DNA of 64,000 bases from Chamaecyparis obtusa (Eukaryota > Streptophyta > Pinopsida > Cupressales > Cupressaceae): assembly GCA_027943335.1 (NCBI GenBank), contig BSBK01007857.1, positions 186,001-250,000 of the forward strand, written 5' to 3'. Each line of letters starts with the position of its first letter. The first letter of the stretch is position 1. Below, piece by piece: positions 34,140-45,472 of the stretch. The notes beneath the pieces were generated by a model. The model made no database searches and was not told where the DNA came from. It saw only the letters and a list, made by a program, of their open reading frames with translations. The position numbers were made by a program, and so were the translations under genes.

Positions 34140-35039
34140 AACTTTAACATTTGCACTCTCAAAAATAGTCTTAGTTCTCTTATTGTAACATCTATAAGTT
34201 TTTCTTTTCAAAGAGTATCCAAGAAATATACCTTCATCACTTCTAGGATCAAACTTTCCAATGTCATCATCTGTCTTTCAATAACATTTTCTTCCAAAAA
34301 TTCTAAAATACTTAACTGAGGGTGCATGTCCAAACCATAGTTCATAGGTTGTCTCGTCTGTGTCTGCTCTAATTTTTACTCTATTCATTGTATACACTAC
34401 TATGTTCACTACTTCTCTCCATACTATCTTCACTAAGTCATTCTCAAATAACATAGATCTTGTTGCTTCAGTCACTGATTTGTTTCTTCTTTCTACAATA
34501 CCATTTTGTTCAGGTGTTCTAGGGGCTGAAAATTGTCTCTTAATACCATTCACTTCACAAAAGGTTTTAAATTCTCTAGAAGTAAATTCTCCACCTCTAT
34601 CTGATCTCAAACATTTAATCTTCATTCCAGATTCATTCTCAACTTTATTCTTAATGACCTTAAACTTATCAAATGCTTTAGATTTTTCTTTAAGAAATGC
34701 AATCCACATCATTCTTGTAAAATCATCAACAAGAATCATAAAATACCTTTCTCCATAGAATCCTCTAGTCCTTGTAAGACCGCTCAAATCTGTATGAACA
34801 ATCTCCAACTTCTCTGTTGATGTAAACTTCTTACTGGGAAATGAGCTTCTCTTCTATTTAGCCATCACACATTCCTTGCACATCATGTTAGTAGGCTTCA
34901 TAATTCTAGGAAAATCTCTTACTACAAGTGTAGTACTCACTTTCACAATGTTATCAAATTTTATTCGACAAAATCTTATGTGCCATAACCAACTATCATC
35001 AATATTAGTAATCAAGCATGTCATCTCAGTAGGATTCAA
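34140..35039 (-). pseudogene. A2 integrase
   Basis: GAG-pre-integrase (LWHIRFCRIKFDNIVKVS and MCKECVMAK, 34854-35039), then an open 176-codon core: EIVHTDLSGLTRTRGFYGERYF (first Asp), IKCLRSDRGGEFTSREF (second Asp), QNGIVERRNKSV (Glu). The D-D-E triad is intact. The downstream KYFRIFGRKCY block ends in a stop, with a further frame to 34140. Confidence 0.9.
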
Positions 35040-35176
35040 CTAAAATACATTACCTCTAGTTCTAGATCCAGTACCAATCAAATTTTCATCTTTGTCTTTT
35101 ATCACATAATTTTTCTTAGTAAACCAAACTTGATATCCCTTATCAACTAATTGTCCAACACTCAAAAGATTATGTT

Positions 35177-36330
35177 TCAAACCATCGAAAAAGTAAACAT
35201 CATCAGTATTAGTCTTTCCATCAAGAGTAATAGATCATATACCTTTAATAAACAAGGTGCATTGTTTCCAAATCTAACAACTCCTCCATCATAATTGTTA
35301 AACTTTATGAACTTTTTCATGTCTTCAGTCATATGATGTGAACAACCACTATCTATAATCCAATCAAATTTCTTTTCAACTTGAGAAACTAGAGCTTTTT
35401 CTTCCTTAACCTCTATTTCAAGATTTTCTTCTTTAATTGCTACAAATCCTATATCATCATTATTCTCAGTATCACTTTCACTTAAGGTTCTCTCTATACT
35501 AGGTTCAAGTTCTTCATCATTAGCATAATAATATTCCTTAGATCTTCTAGGCTTAAAATTGTTTCTATACTTCTTAACTCTCTTAGGACATTTAGATGCA
35601 AAATGACCATATTCTTGACATGTCCAACATTTAAAAATTTTCTTACCATCTGGTTCTCTCTTCACAAGAAAGGCAATACCTTCTTCAATCTTCCCATCTT
35701 CTTCATTTCTAGATCTACTACTGCTAGCATAATCTCCACTCACAATGATGCTTCTTGAAAAAGTAGGGTGAACACTAAGAGCACTGAATGTTGTCTCCAT
35801 TCTAGGTAAGTCTCCTAATAACCTCAAGTTCATTTATGCTACTTTCAATCTTCCAAGAAGAGTCTCTCTTGTAAATTTTGTAGTACAAGGTATAACTTGT
35901 TCAATCATCTATGTTGTCTACTTAAATGCAGGAGTCAATGTCCTCAGAATTTTTTATATCACTTCATTCTCTATCTTCAAATGCACATATCCAATTATGT
36001 AATTTGACTTTCTTTGCATGTTCATCACCTTCAAAAGTAGACTGTAAAGCTAACCAAATTTCATGAGATGTTTTCAAATATTATACCTGACTGTATTCAT
36101 TCTCCAAAAGGGCTAACAAAAGTTCTTCTCTAGCAAGTATGTTACACATGAATAAATCTCTTTCATCATTAGTACATGTTTCAATATTATCCTCGTCAAT
36201 GACAGTCCTCTCATTCTTAGTAATCAACCAATAACCTAGTCCTAAACATAGTGGATGTGTCTTCATCTTTTCTTTCCAGCTGTCAAAATTCACTCCATCA
36301 AACTTAGGGCTTTCTTTCCTAAAATTTTCC
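35177..36330 (-). pseudogene. A2 gag, CCHC and protease
   Basis: Gag start MENFRKESPKFDGVNFDSWK (ATG near 36330). A1's gag segment between CAFED and the NEV codons is absent here: the junction near 35970 joins GAAGATAGA to AATGAAGTG, a deletion of roughly 95 bases. Knuckle CWTCQEYGHFASKC at about 35575-35620 and protease DWIIDSGCSHHMTED at about 35325-35370 are intact within a 218-codon frame. Confidence 0.9.
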
Positions 36331-36374
36331 ATGGATATCCTTAAGCTGTTAAACTTTTCTTTCAAAGACCTGCT

Positions 36375-36386
36375 GCTCTGATACCA
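36375..36386 (-). other. A2 primer binding site (initiator tRNA-Met)
   Basis: Minus strand TGGTATCAGAGC, two bases from the LTR end. Identical to A1. Confidence 0.9.
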
Positions 36387-36388
36387 AT

Positions 36389-37580
36389 TGTTAGAAAGTA
36401 AAGTCCACCAAGATAACTGAGAGGGGGGGGTGAATTAGTTATCAGATAATTATAACCTTTATCAACTTTAATAGATTTTAACTATATAAGCAATGTAACC
36501 AACAACCATAGAAATATGTTCATGCACAATAGCATAATGACACAAGATATGTTTACTAGGGTACCTCTTAATCAAAGAGTAAACCCCGGTGGGAATGATG
36601 CCCACAAAAGATGCACTAATATGAATATTCCTTGTTGAAGGATGGACTCTATTAAGTGTCTTATGAAATATATTTAGTACATATGAATCCCTATTAGGAG
36701 ATTTTGAATCCTTGCTAAAAGATTCAAACTCTGTTAGGAGTTATGGAAGATAGAATGACCCACTACCCAAATAGCTTCAATGGAAAGATCATTGAATACA
36801 TTGTCCAACTGATCTCTAGATTATTCAATAGAATAATATCAAAATATTACTGATCTCAACAATATGTTACCTCTCCTCTGACTATGCCAAACTGCACTCA
36901 CTACTACACCAGATCTCTATTTCAGATCTTTGTACCTCACATATCCTCTTTCCACAAATTTTCTTTCACAATTTCATTCACTCTTACATTACTACACACT
37001 TCATCATATTACATCAAGAAAACATTCCTTCCTTTATACCACACTCAAGTAATTACAAATGAGTCGACATACAAATTACAAAATAAAAGTTTCCACACAC
37101 TACACAAAAACTTACACAAAAGTGTCAGCTTCTAGTTAGAATAACTCTCCACTTGTGCAACCTCAAAGTTTGTGTTGTCATCCAAATCACTATCAACATG
37201 TCTTCAAATGCTTTCTAACTACACATAACCAGATTCCATCCTGATTAGGAGATATCATCTGATTACCACAAACTGCTACTCAGGAATACTGCCTGAATAC
37301 TGCTTCCACTGAAATGGTCATAACTTCCATGAATAAATGAATTACTATTTGTGCTCTTAATTATGAACATATAACACATCATAGAGTAAGTCCTTAATAT
37401 CACATAGCTTGATCTTCAATATCCCACGTGCGCTAACTCAAACATTGTCTAGTCCTCTGCTAATCTTCAGTAGATCACTGCAATGACATCAATGACAATC
37501 ACAGTCATGAATGCAACAACTACTACTATAGAATGGCTGCTAATACTCCCATAGGATATATTCATCATTCATTCCTAACA
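36389..37580 (-). repeat. 5' LTR of copia A2 (high-coordinate copy)
   Basis: 1192 bp partner of 30740-31930, with 8 G at 36423-36430. Followed by target repeat ACTAA. Confidence 0.93.
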
Positions 37581-37829
37581 ACTAATTCTTTTGTTGTTGG
37601 CTTTGATACCAATTTTTATAATAATTGAGAGGGTGGTTGAATCAGTTAAGTCAGTTATCCTATAGTCCCAAACTCCCAGAGTTACCTTACAAAACAATTT
37701 CAACAATTTATGCAACTTGGTAACATAAACTATCAATCTTTCTATTTTCTTTATGGAATACTAGTAATTATCCAAACTATTTTATTTTTTGATGCAACCT
37801 CCTGATCACCTTATCAAATAGAAAAAACA
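37581..37829 (-). repeat. D-family PBS and LTR U5 fragment
   Basis: On the minus strand, sequence matching the LTR end at 51480-51636 runs from about 37781 to 37605 (TTATGCAACTTGG and GTAATTATCCAAAC on the plus strand are shared). It is followed by TTGGTATCAAAGCC, a one-mismatch version of the initiator tRNA-Met PBS. The RNase H of D ends just above it at 37830 with no PPT or U3 between, so U3 is deleted. The PBS after an apparent 3' LTR suggests a tandem or recombined arrangement. Confidence 0.65.
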
Positions 37830-38773
37830 CCTTAGTGACTGATAGAGAGGGGACGGCCCCCTAGTCTAGTCCTCAAATATTCAAATTTTTCTTTCGGTAA
37901 GGGTTTGGTAAAAATATCAGTAAGTTGTTCTTTAGATGTTACAAATTCCAATTTCACCTGCTTCTCTTGAGCTTGTTCCCTTAAGTAGTGATACTTAATA
38001 GATATATGCTTTGTTTTTTAATGCATCACAAGATTTTTGGAAATATTTATAGCACTAGTGTTGTCACAATATATAATCACCGGGTCATTGATTAGCTCAT
38101 TCATTCCTTCCAATACTTTTTTAATCCAAGCAATATTTGAACAATTTGTAGCAACAAAAACATACTCTACTTCAATAGTAGACTGATAAATGCATGCTTG
38201 TTTCTTGCTTATCCAAGTCACAAGCCTTTCTCCTAAAAAGAATGCTCCACCAATTGTTCTCTTCCATTCATCAATGTTTCCAGCGCAATCTACATCTGTA
38301 TAAACTCAGAGTTCAAATTTACCTTCCATTGTGTACCATAAACCATAGTCTTTTGTCTTCTTCAAGTATCTCAAAATTCTTTTAATGAAAACCATATGTG
38401 AATCTTTAGGATTGGCAGAAAATCTTGCCACAATCCCAACTGTGTGTGCAATATCAGGCCTACTATGTACCACATACATCTATTTTCCAATCATAGATCT
38501 GTATAGTGTCTGATTTACTTCTATAGATTCATCATCCTTTGTCAACTTACATCCAGTTACCATCGATGTTCCTACCAGTTTTGCATCTTCCATGCCAAAA
38601 GTTTTTAACACTTCTTTAATGTATTTTGATTGAGTAATGAAAATCCCATCATTATATTGTATAATATGTAAACCTAGAAATAATTTAATCTTTAAAAACA
38701 TCGACATCTCAAATTGCTTTTTCATTTCATTAGCAAAAGATTTTCAAATCAGATCATGTCCACCAAATATTAT
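37830..38773 (-). pseudogene. Copia D: C-terminal RT and RNase H
   Basis: Minus strand: MKKQFEMSMFLKIKLFLGLHI (38660-38725), KLVGTSMVTGCKLTKDDES, SRPDIAHTVGIVARF, RRT-GGAFFLGERLVTWISKKQACI (about 38200-38260), CDNTSAINISKN, and LTDIFTKPLPKEN near 37890. B interrupts it at 38773, just upstream of the FVDD region, and it resumes at 50024. Several stops. Confidence 0.85.
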
Positions 38774-40085
38774 TGTTGGATATTTTCCAGCAAGCTAGTA
38801 CTAACTGTATGTTTGTCATTGATGACAACATATAGTAAGTAGCATGCATGGAAAACTTATGTAATAAGCTTTGAGCATATGTAGCATGAACATGTTATCA
38901 GCATGATATCATGGACATAGAGGTTAATTGTTAGTACAAACATTTATGTAGCAGCTTGTATCAACAGTGTTCCTAACAAAGTTACAACCAATGTTCTATG
39001 AGTGATTGTCTGTATAATTATCATGGACCCTTGCATGCTTGGATATGTGATGGAGACATGTTAGTGTTTCTCCAGTCATGGATGCAGAGTCTGATGTGCA
39101 GTAGAAGTGAAGTTATGCAGTCTCTATTCACCAGTTGCAGTTTCCTGTGTTTATCTAGAAGAGCCAACAGAGATTATATTAGTACATGAGTTGTGCCAAT
39201 CATTTCGGTATGCATGCTTGGATTAGTGATTATAGAAGATTAAAGAATGTTTTCTTAAGAGTGCATGATGTAATTCAGCTTAAGGAGAAAGTATCAATTA
39301 ATTTGGTAGAGCTGATAGTTTGTAGCGTGTTTCTACACTTATTGATTTGGATAGGTCCCTGTTTGTATTGTATGCTTAGTAGAACTGACAGAGATGTTAT
39401 GCGAGAGTGTTATTGTTTCTCTAATATGATTTCAAGGTGGTTCTAACATGTTGACTTGATTATATCATTTAGATTAAAGATACTTATAACCGGTCATATG
39501 TGATTGCTAGGAGTATGACATGGAGATAAAAGATTAGAGTAGAGAAGAGAGTGCAAAGTTTTTTTTCATCAAGAAGAGGTCTATGTGATATAGAAGATAA
39601 AGTTTTCTATTCATTGGAACTGATCAAGATAGCAGGTTTACCTCACAGTTCACCAAGATCCATATATAGTGTGTATTTTTTATTTAAAAGCTTATAACGT
39701 TAACCCCTTTGAGTAGTGAGCTCTCGGATAGTGCCTCTTCACCCCTAATAGGGTCAATCATAAAAGAATCCTAATAGGGTCTGACCTTTGACTAGGTCAT
39801 TGTACTTAATGCATTGTAAAGATCAACTCCAAATACGGTTGTAAGATCTTCTAACAAGGATCATTATACACTAGTGTAGTTTATTAGTGGGTGTTAATTC
39901 CCATCAAGGTTTTTACCTATTTGGATTTCTCCATAACCAAAATATTTGTGTTGTGTTCAAGTTTTCTTTCATTGTGTTTATGCTTAAATTTTAAGTATAC
40001 TTAATTGGATAAAGAATTGAAACTTGTAGATAAATGATTCACCCCCCCCCCCCCTCTCAGTTATCTCTTGGGACTATTCCTAACA
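38774..40085 (+). repeat. 5' LTR of copia B
   Basis: 1312 bp, TGTTGGATATTTTCC...CCTAACA. It carries degenerate CCTAATAGGGTC repeats (39720-39860) and 13 C at 40042-40054 near the U5 end. Its second half resembles LTR H (61900-62328), while the first half does not. Confidence 0.94.
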
Positions 40086-40087
40086 AT

Positions 40088-40099
40088 TGGTATCAGAGC
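40088..40099 (+). other. B primer binding site (initiator tRNA-Met)
   Basis: TGGTATCAGAGC two bases after the LTR. Confidence 0.93.
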
Positions 40100-40143
40100 C
40101 AAGTGCCTTAGAGAGAAATTTTAATAGCTTGAGGTTCATCAGA

Positions 40144-41096
40144 TGACATTCTTTAGAAAAGATAGTTCTAAGTTTGATGGAGAGAACTATCCTGATTGGA
40201 AGAACAAAATGGTGACACATTTGCAATGCATTTCTTTTGAAGTTTTTGAAGTGGATATCAAATAAATTAAGATCCCCTCTCTAGAATATCTTGCAAAGGA
40301 AGATGCTACCAGCAAGAAAAAGGATGTGTTCCATCAGAAAGAAATAGCCAAAGAAGCCCTTATCAGTGCCTTATCTGATAGTGAGTTTTTAGAGATAAAG
40401 AAAGTAGACACATCCTACAAGATATGGAAGCACCTAGAAGACATGTTTGAAGGAGATACAAAAGAAAAGAATGCATGGAGAAAGACATGGAAGAAAAGAT
40501 ACAATGCATTGGAGATGCTACCTGAAGAAGACATTGAAGCTTACAACCAAAGGATAAATGAAGTAGTTGCTAGAATCAAGAACAATGGTGGAGAGATCTT
40601 GGAGGAATACATTATAGATAAGTTGATGACTACTCTTACAGAAGAGTATGAAAACAAGATCAACATACTTGATGAGACCATATAGATTATAAAAAATTTC
40701 AAAAGAGAGACCTTGATCAGAAAAATTTCAGCTTTTGAAATTTCAAGATTGAAGACAGAGCCTAAAAGTGAGACAACCTTCAAAGCATCAGTCCATGGTA
40801 AGAAATCCTTAAACACTTTTAGTAATTTTGATGATGAAGACAAAGATAAAGAAATAGATGATATTATTTCTATGATTGATAAGAAAGAAAGTAAAGGAAA
40901 AGTAAAGTATGAAGTTTAGTTACCTTTCAAATATTTCTCATGTAATAAGATTCATCACTTTGCATCTAAGTGTCCTACAAGAGTTAAGAAATTCAGAACT
41001 AACTACAAGCCTAAGTATACAAAGGAATGTTACTATGCTAGTGATGGAGTTTTTGATGATGATTCAGTTGAAGATGAAATTGGATTCATTTCTATT
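40144..41096 (+). pseudogene. B gag and nucleocapsid
   Basis: Starts MTFFRKDSSKFDGENYPDWK (ATG 40144). Gag core: IAKEALISALSDSEFLEIKKV, SYKIWKHLEDMFEGD, LPEEDIEAYNQRINEVVARI. Stops at 40683 and 40917. The knuckle reads YFSCNKIHHFASKC (about 40932-40973), its first Cys changed to Tyr. Continuous in frame with the protease. Confidence 0.88.
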
Positions 41097-42560
41097 ATGG
41101 AGAAGATGTTTGATGAGATGGATTGTGAAGATGAGAAAAAGAAACAAGAGCTAGCATTGATTTCCCAAGAAGACATAAGGATAGATTGGATTATAGGTAG
41201 CAGTTGTTCACATCACATGACAAGTGATAAAGACATATTTGTTCATCTGGACAAATACAAAGGTGGCATGGTTAGATTTGGAGATAACACTCCTAAACCT
41301 ATCATTGGTAGAGGAGCTATCACATTGGATGGAAAGAACAACACTCATGATGTTCTTTATGTAGATGGTTTGCAGCATAACCTTCTTAGTGTTGGACAGT
41401 TGCTTGAAAAAGGTAATAGGTTAGAGTTCAAAGACAACAAGTGCATCATTAACAACAAAGATGGTGTAATGATTGCATCAGGTTCAAAGACTAAAGGTAA
41501 TGTTTTTCAGCTTAATTCAGAAGAAATTTGTTTTGTTGCTAAAGTAGATGACAGTTGACTATGGCATAAAAGACTATGTCATATCAATTTTGATAACATA
41601 GTAAAGATAAGAAATCTAAAGATGGTAATAGATCTACCTATCATAGCAAAGCTAGTTGATACTATTTGCAGAGAAAGTGTGATGGGAAAACATGTGAGGA
41701 ATTCATTCAGAAGTAGGCATAATTCAGTAGAGAACAAATTGGATCTAATTCATACAAACCTATATGGACCAACTCAAACAAGATCATACTATGGTGAAAG
41801 GCATTTCATTTTGTTTGTTGATGACTATTCTAGAATGATGTGGGTTGTGTTCTTGAAATATAAGTCAAAAGCATTTGAGAAGTTCAAAATATTCAAATCT
41901 AAGGTTGAGAATGAATCTGGACTAAAGATAAAGTGTCTAAGATCAGATAGAGGAGGAGAATTCACCTCTGATAGATTCTATGAGTACTACAAAGAACATG
42001 GCATAAAGAGATAGTTGAGTGCACCTAGAACCCCTTAGCAGAATGGGATTGTAGAGAGAAGGAATAGGATCATCCTTGATACAATGTGCACCATCATGAT
42101 TGAAGGAAAAGTTTCACACACCTATTGGAGAGATGGGGTTGATATAGCAGTCTATACCATCAATAGAATACAATTGAGGCCTAGTGTAGACAAGACACCT
42201 TATGAGCTATGATTTGGTAATGTTCTGATAGTAAAATACTTCGAGATCCTTGGAAGAAAGTGCTACATTAAGAGGGATCAAGCAATAGGAAAGTTTGATG
42301 CAAGAAGCGATGAATGTATTTTTCTTGGTTACTCTACTAAAAGAAAAGATTATAACTGTTTTAATTTGAGATTGAAGAAGATCATTGAAAGTGCTCATGT
42401 TAAAATTGATGAAAAGTTTATGGTTCAAGAAAGATCTCATGATTATGCACCTATGATAGAAGAAGAACCTAGTCCTTACACTAGTGAAATAGTTGTTGAA
42501 GAGATGTTTGATAGTATTGATGTATTATTCAATGACCCTGAAACTAGTGAAGAAGAAACT
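41097..42560 (+). pseudogene. B protease and integrase
   Basis: Protease reads DWIIGSSCSHHMTSD at about 41185-41230, so the catalytic DSG has become GSS. HNLLSVGQLLEKGNR follows. GAG-pre-integrase (LWHKRLCHINFDNIVK) and integrase: LIHTNLYGPTQTRS, where the first catalytic Asp is Asn, then KCLRSDRGGEF (second Asp) and QNGIVERRNRI (Glu). The downstream KYFEILGRKCYIKRD and DARSDECIFLGYSTKRKDY blocks run to the linker at 42560. Stops at 41556, 42012, 42036 and 42210 share the same frame. Confidence 0.9.
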
Positions 42561-42599
42561 TAGAAGGCATAAGAGACAGTATCACCTAAAGAACCAAAG

Positions 42600-44257
42600 T
42601 TTACATCTAGATATCACTCTAAGGATGACATCATTGGAGATCATAGTGTAAAAGTCACAACAAGATCAAAAGCAAAGAGTTCATTAGGAAATGAAGTGGC
42701 ACGTTTACTATCTCATATTGAATGTTTAAGTGTTGAAGATGAATGTAATGATTCAGATTGGCATGATGCTATGAAAGAAGAACTAGATCAGATTGTTAAG
42801 AATGATACTTGGGAATTAGTCCCAAGACCTAATGATAAGAATGTGATTGGAACAAAGTGGATATTCAGAAACAAGATGAATGAAGATGGCACAGTAGTAA
42901 GAAATAAAGCAAGGTTAGTATACAAGGGATATGCACAAAGAGAAGGTATTGATTATTCTGACACATTTTTCCCCATGAGTGGATTAGAACCCATTAAGTT
43001 GTTTCTAGCTTATGAAACATTCAAAAACTTCAATGTTTATCAGATGGATTTTAGGTCATCATTCTTGAATGGAGAGTTAAAGAAAGAAGTATACATTAAG
43101 CAGCCATAAGGATTCACCTTATCAGACAAGCTTGATATGGTATGTAGATTGAAGAAAGCCCTCTATAGACTTAAGCAAGCCCCTAGAGCTTGGTATGAGA
43201 GACTTAATGGATATATAACAAAAATTGGATTCAAGAAAGGAGCAGTAGATTGTAATCTATTTATAAGAGAGACATCTAAAGGTTTACTACTTTTAGCTAT
43301 ATTTGTTGATGACATTATCTTTGGGGATAATGACAAACTTAGTGTAGAATTTTCTAAGAAGATGTAGAGTGAGTTTAAGATGAGCATGATTGGACCTATC
43401 AAATAATTTTTGGGATTAAGTGTGTAGCAGATAGAGAAAGGTATTTTCATTAATCAGTCTAAGTATGTGAAAGAGATATTGAAGAAGTTAAAGATGGATG
43501 ATTATAAGCCAGTGGGTACACCTATGATAATAGGATGCAAGCTTACTAAAGAAGATGATTCTCCAGTAGTAGATATAACATTGTACAAGTCTATGATTGG
43601 AAAACTCATATATCTTACTCAAACTAGACCTGATATTTCTAATGCAGTTGGCATAGTTGGAAGATTTGCAACAAAACCTAAACAAAGTCACCTCATGGTA
43701 GTTAAGAGAATATTCATATATTTGTAGGGCACTATATATTATGGTCTATGGTATTCTAACTCAAAGAATGTTGAGCTTCATGTATATATAGATGCAGATT
43801 GGGTAGGATGCGTGGATGATATAAAAAGTACATCAGGAGGAGCAGTATTTCTTGGTATCATAAACTAGTCACTTGGACAAGCAAGAAGTAGAATTGTATT
43901 TCTCAGTCAATAGATGAAGAAGAGTATGTTGCAATAGCCTTTAATTGTTCTACAATTGTTTGGATCAAATAGATGATAAAGGATTTTGGAATTCAGATTG
44001 ATTATCCTATTGTTATTCATTGTGATAACACTAGCACTATCAACATGTCAAAGAATCATGTGATGCATGAAAAGACAAAACACATAGAGATTAAGTATCA
44101 CTTCCTAAGAGAGAAAGTGGTAGAGAAAGAAGTTAAATTGGATTATGTGAATACAAAGGATCAGCTGGCAGATATATTCACAAAACCTTTACCAAAGGAT
44201 ACTTTTGAGTATCTTAGGGAGAAGCTGGGAGTAATTCCCTTCCTTGATTCTGATTAG
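42600..44257 (+). pseudogene. B reverse transcriptase and RNase H
   Basis: RT: DTWELVPRPNDKNVIGTKWIF, KGYAQREGIDYSDTFFP, MDFRSSFLNGELKKEVYI, ALYRLKQAPRAWYERL, and LAIFVDDIIFGDND (about 43290-43335) with the FVDD box intact. RNase H: IDADWVGCVDDIKSTSGGAVF (about 43788-43850), a frameshift near 43865, then CDNTSTINMSKN and LADIFTKPLPKDTFEYL (44165-44215). Stop at 44255. Confidence 0.9.
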
Positions 44258-44643
44258 AAAAAGTGGAGAGAGCATCAGTCCTTAGTGACTGATGGATGAT
44301 TGACTACTCTACTTCAATAGTAGTACTAGAGCTTAAATATTTGGTTCCCTTTTCCATTGATGTCAAATGGGGAGTAGTATATGGTCAGGAAAAATAGTAT
44401 TAAAGGGAGAGTACATACAAAATTAAGGAGGAGTAATATATATCAGCAAGTGGGAGTAGTATCTAGTCATGAAAGCAGTTCAGTTGAGGAAATGGAGAAT
44501 ATTGAAGAATATTACAGCAGATGGAGGATTCATCCTTGGGGGAGTTTTTGATGAGGAAATGGAGAATGTTATAAAATAATTGTTCATTTGGATTGGTGGT
44601 GGTTTTCATTCCATATGTTGCCATCAATGCCAAAGGGGGAGAT
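44258..44643 (+). other. B 3' untranslated region with two PPT-like tracts
   Basis: The PPT adjoining the LTR is CATCAATGCCAAAGGGGGAGAT (44622-44643). A copy CCATTGATGTCAAATGGGGAG lies at 44354-44374, about 250 bases upstream. No gene. Confidence 0.65.
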
Positions 44644-45472
44644 TGTTGGAGATTTTCCAGCAAGCCAGTACTGACTGTATGTTTGTCATTGATGACAACA
44701 TATGGTAAGTAGCATGCATGGAAGACTTATGTAGTAAACTTTGAGTATATGTATCATGGACATGTTATCAACATGATATCATGGACTTAGAGGTTAATTG
44801 TTAGTATAGATAGTTATCTAGCAACTTGTGTCAACATTGTTCCTAAAAGAGTTACAGGTAGTGTTCTGTGAGTGATTGTCCGTACAGTTATCATGGAGCC
44901 TTGTGCATTTGGATATGTGATGGAGACATGTTAGTGTTGCTCTAGTCATGGACACAAAGTCTTATGTGTAGTAGAAGTGAAGTTCTATAGTCTCTATTCA
45001 CCAGTTGTAGTTTCTTGTGTTTATCCAGAAGAGCCGATAGAGATTATACTAGTACAAGAGTTGTGCCTATCATTTCAGTATGCGTTCTTGGATTATTGAT
45101 TAGAGAAGAGTTAAGAATATTTGGTTAAGAGTGCATGATGTAATTTATCTTGAGGAGAAAGTATCAATTAATTTGGTAGAGCCAACAGTGTGTAGTGTGT
45201 GTCTACACTTATTGATTTGGACAGGTCCCAGTTTGTATTGCGTCCTTAGTAGAGCCAACAAAGATTTTATTGGAGAGTGTTATTTTTTCTCTAATATGAT
45301 TTCAAGGTGGTTCTAATAGGCTGAATTTATTATATCATTTAGAGAAAAGATACTTATAGTTGGTCATTTGTGATCGCTAGGAGTATGACATGGAGATAAA
45401 AGATTAGAGCAGAGCAGAGAGTGCGAAGTATTGTGTCATCAAGAAGAGGTCTATAGAAGATAAAGTGTGCTA
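44644..45472 (+). repeat. 3' LTR of copia B, left part
   Basis: Begins TGTTGGAGATTTTCC and aligns to 38774-39615 of the 5' LTR, ending in TGCTA, the target repeat of the nested unit. Confidence 0.92.

Larger units (their letters stand above)
30740..37580 (-). mobile_element. Ty1/copia retrotransposon A2
   Basis: Second full-length member of the A family, minus strand, with LTRs 30740-31930 and 36389-37580. Perfect 5-bp target duplication ACTAA at 30735-30739 and 37581-37585. Hand comparison of the first 225 LTR bases suggests about 7-8% divergence. Same gene order as A1. Protease and integrase catalytic residues are readable, but stops and frameshifts and a gag deletion inactivate it. It lies in a D-family LTR/PBS segment. 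Confidence 0.95.

Noticed and set aside
39680..39870. Short regularly spaced repeats that might suggest a CRISPR-like array
   Set aside because: Units are degenerate CCTAATAGGGT repeats inside copia LTRs, with irregular spacing and copies in every LTR of the group; context is plant nuclear DNA.
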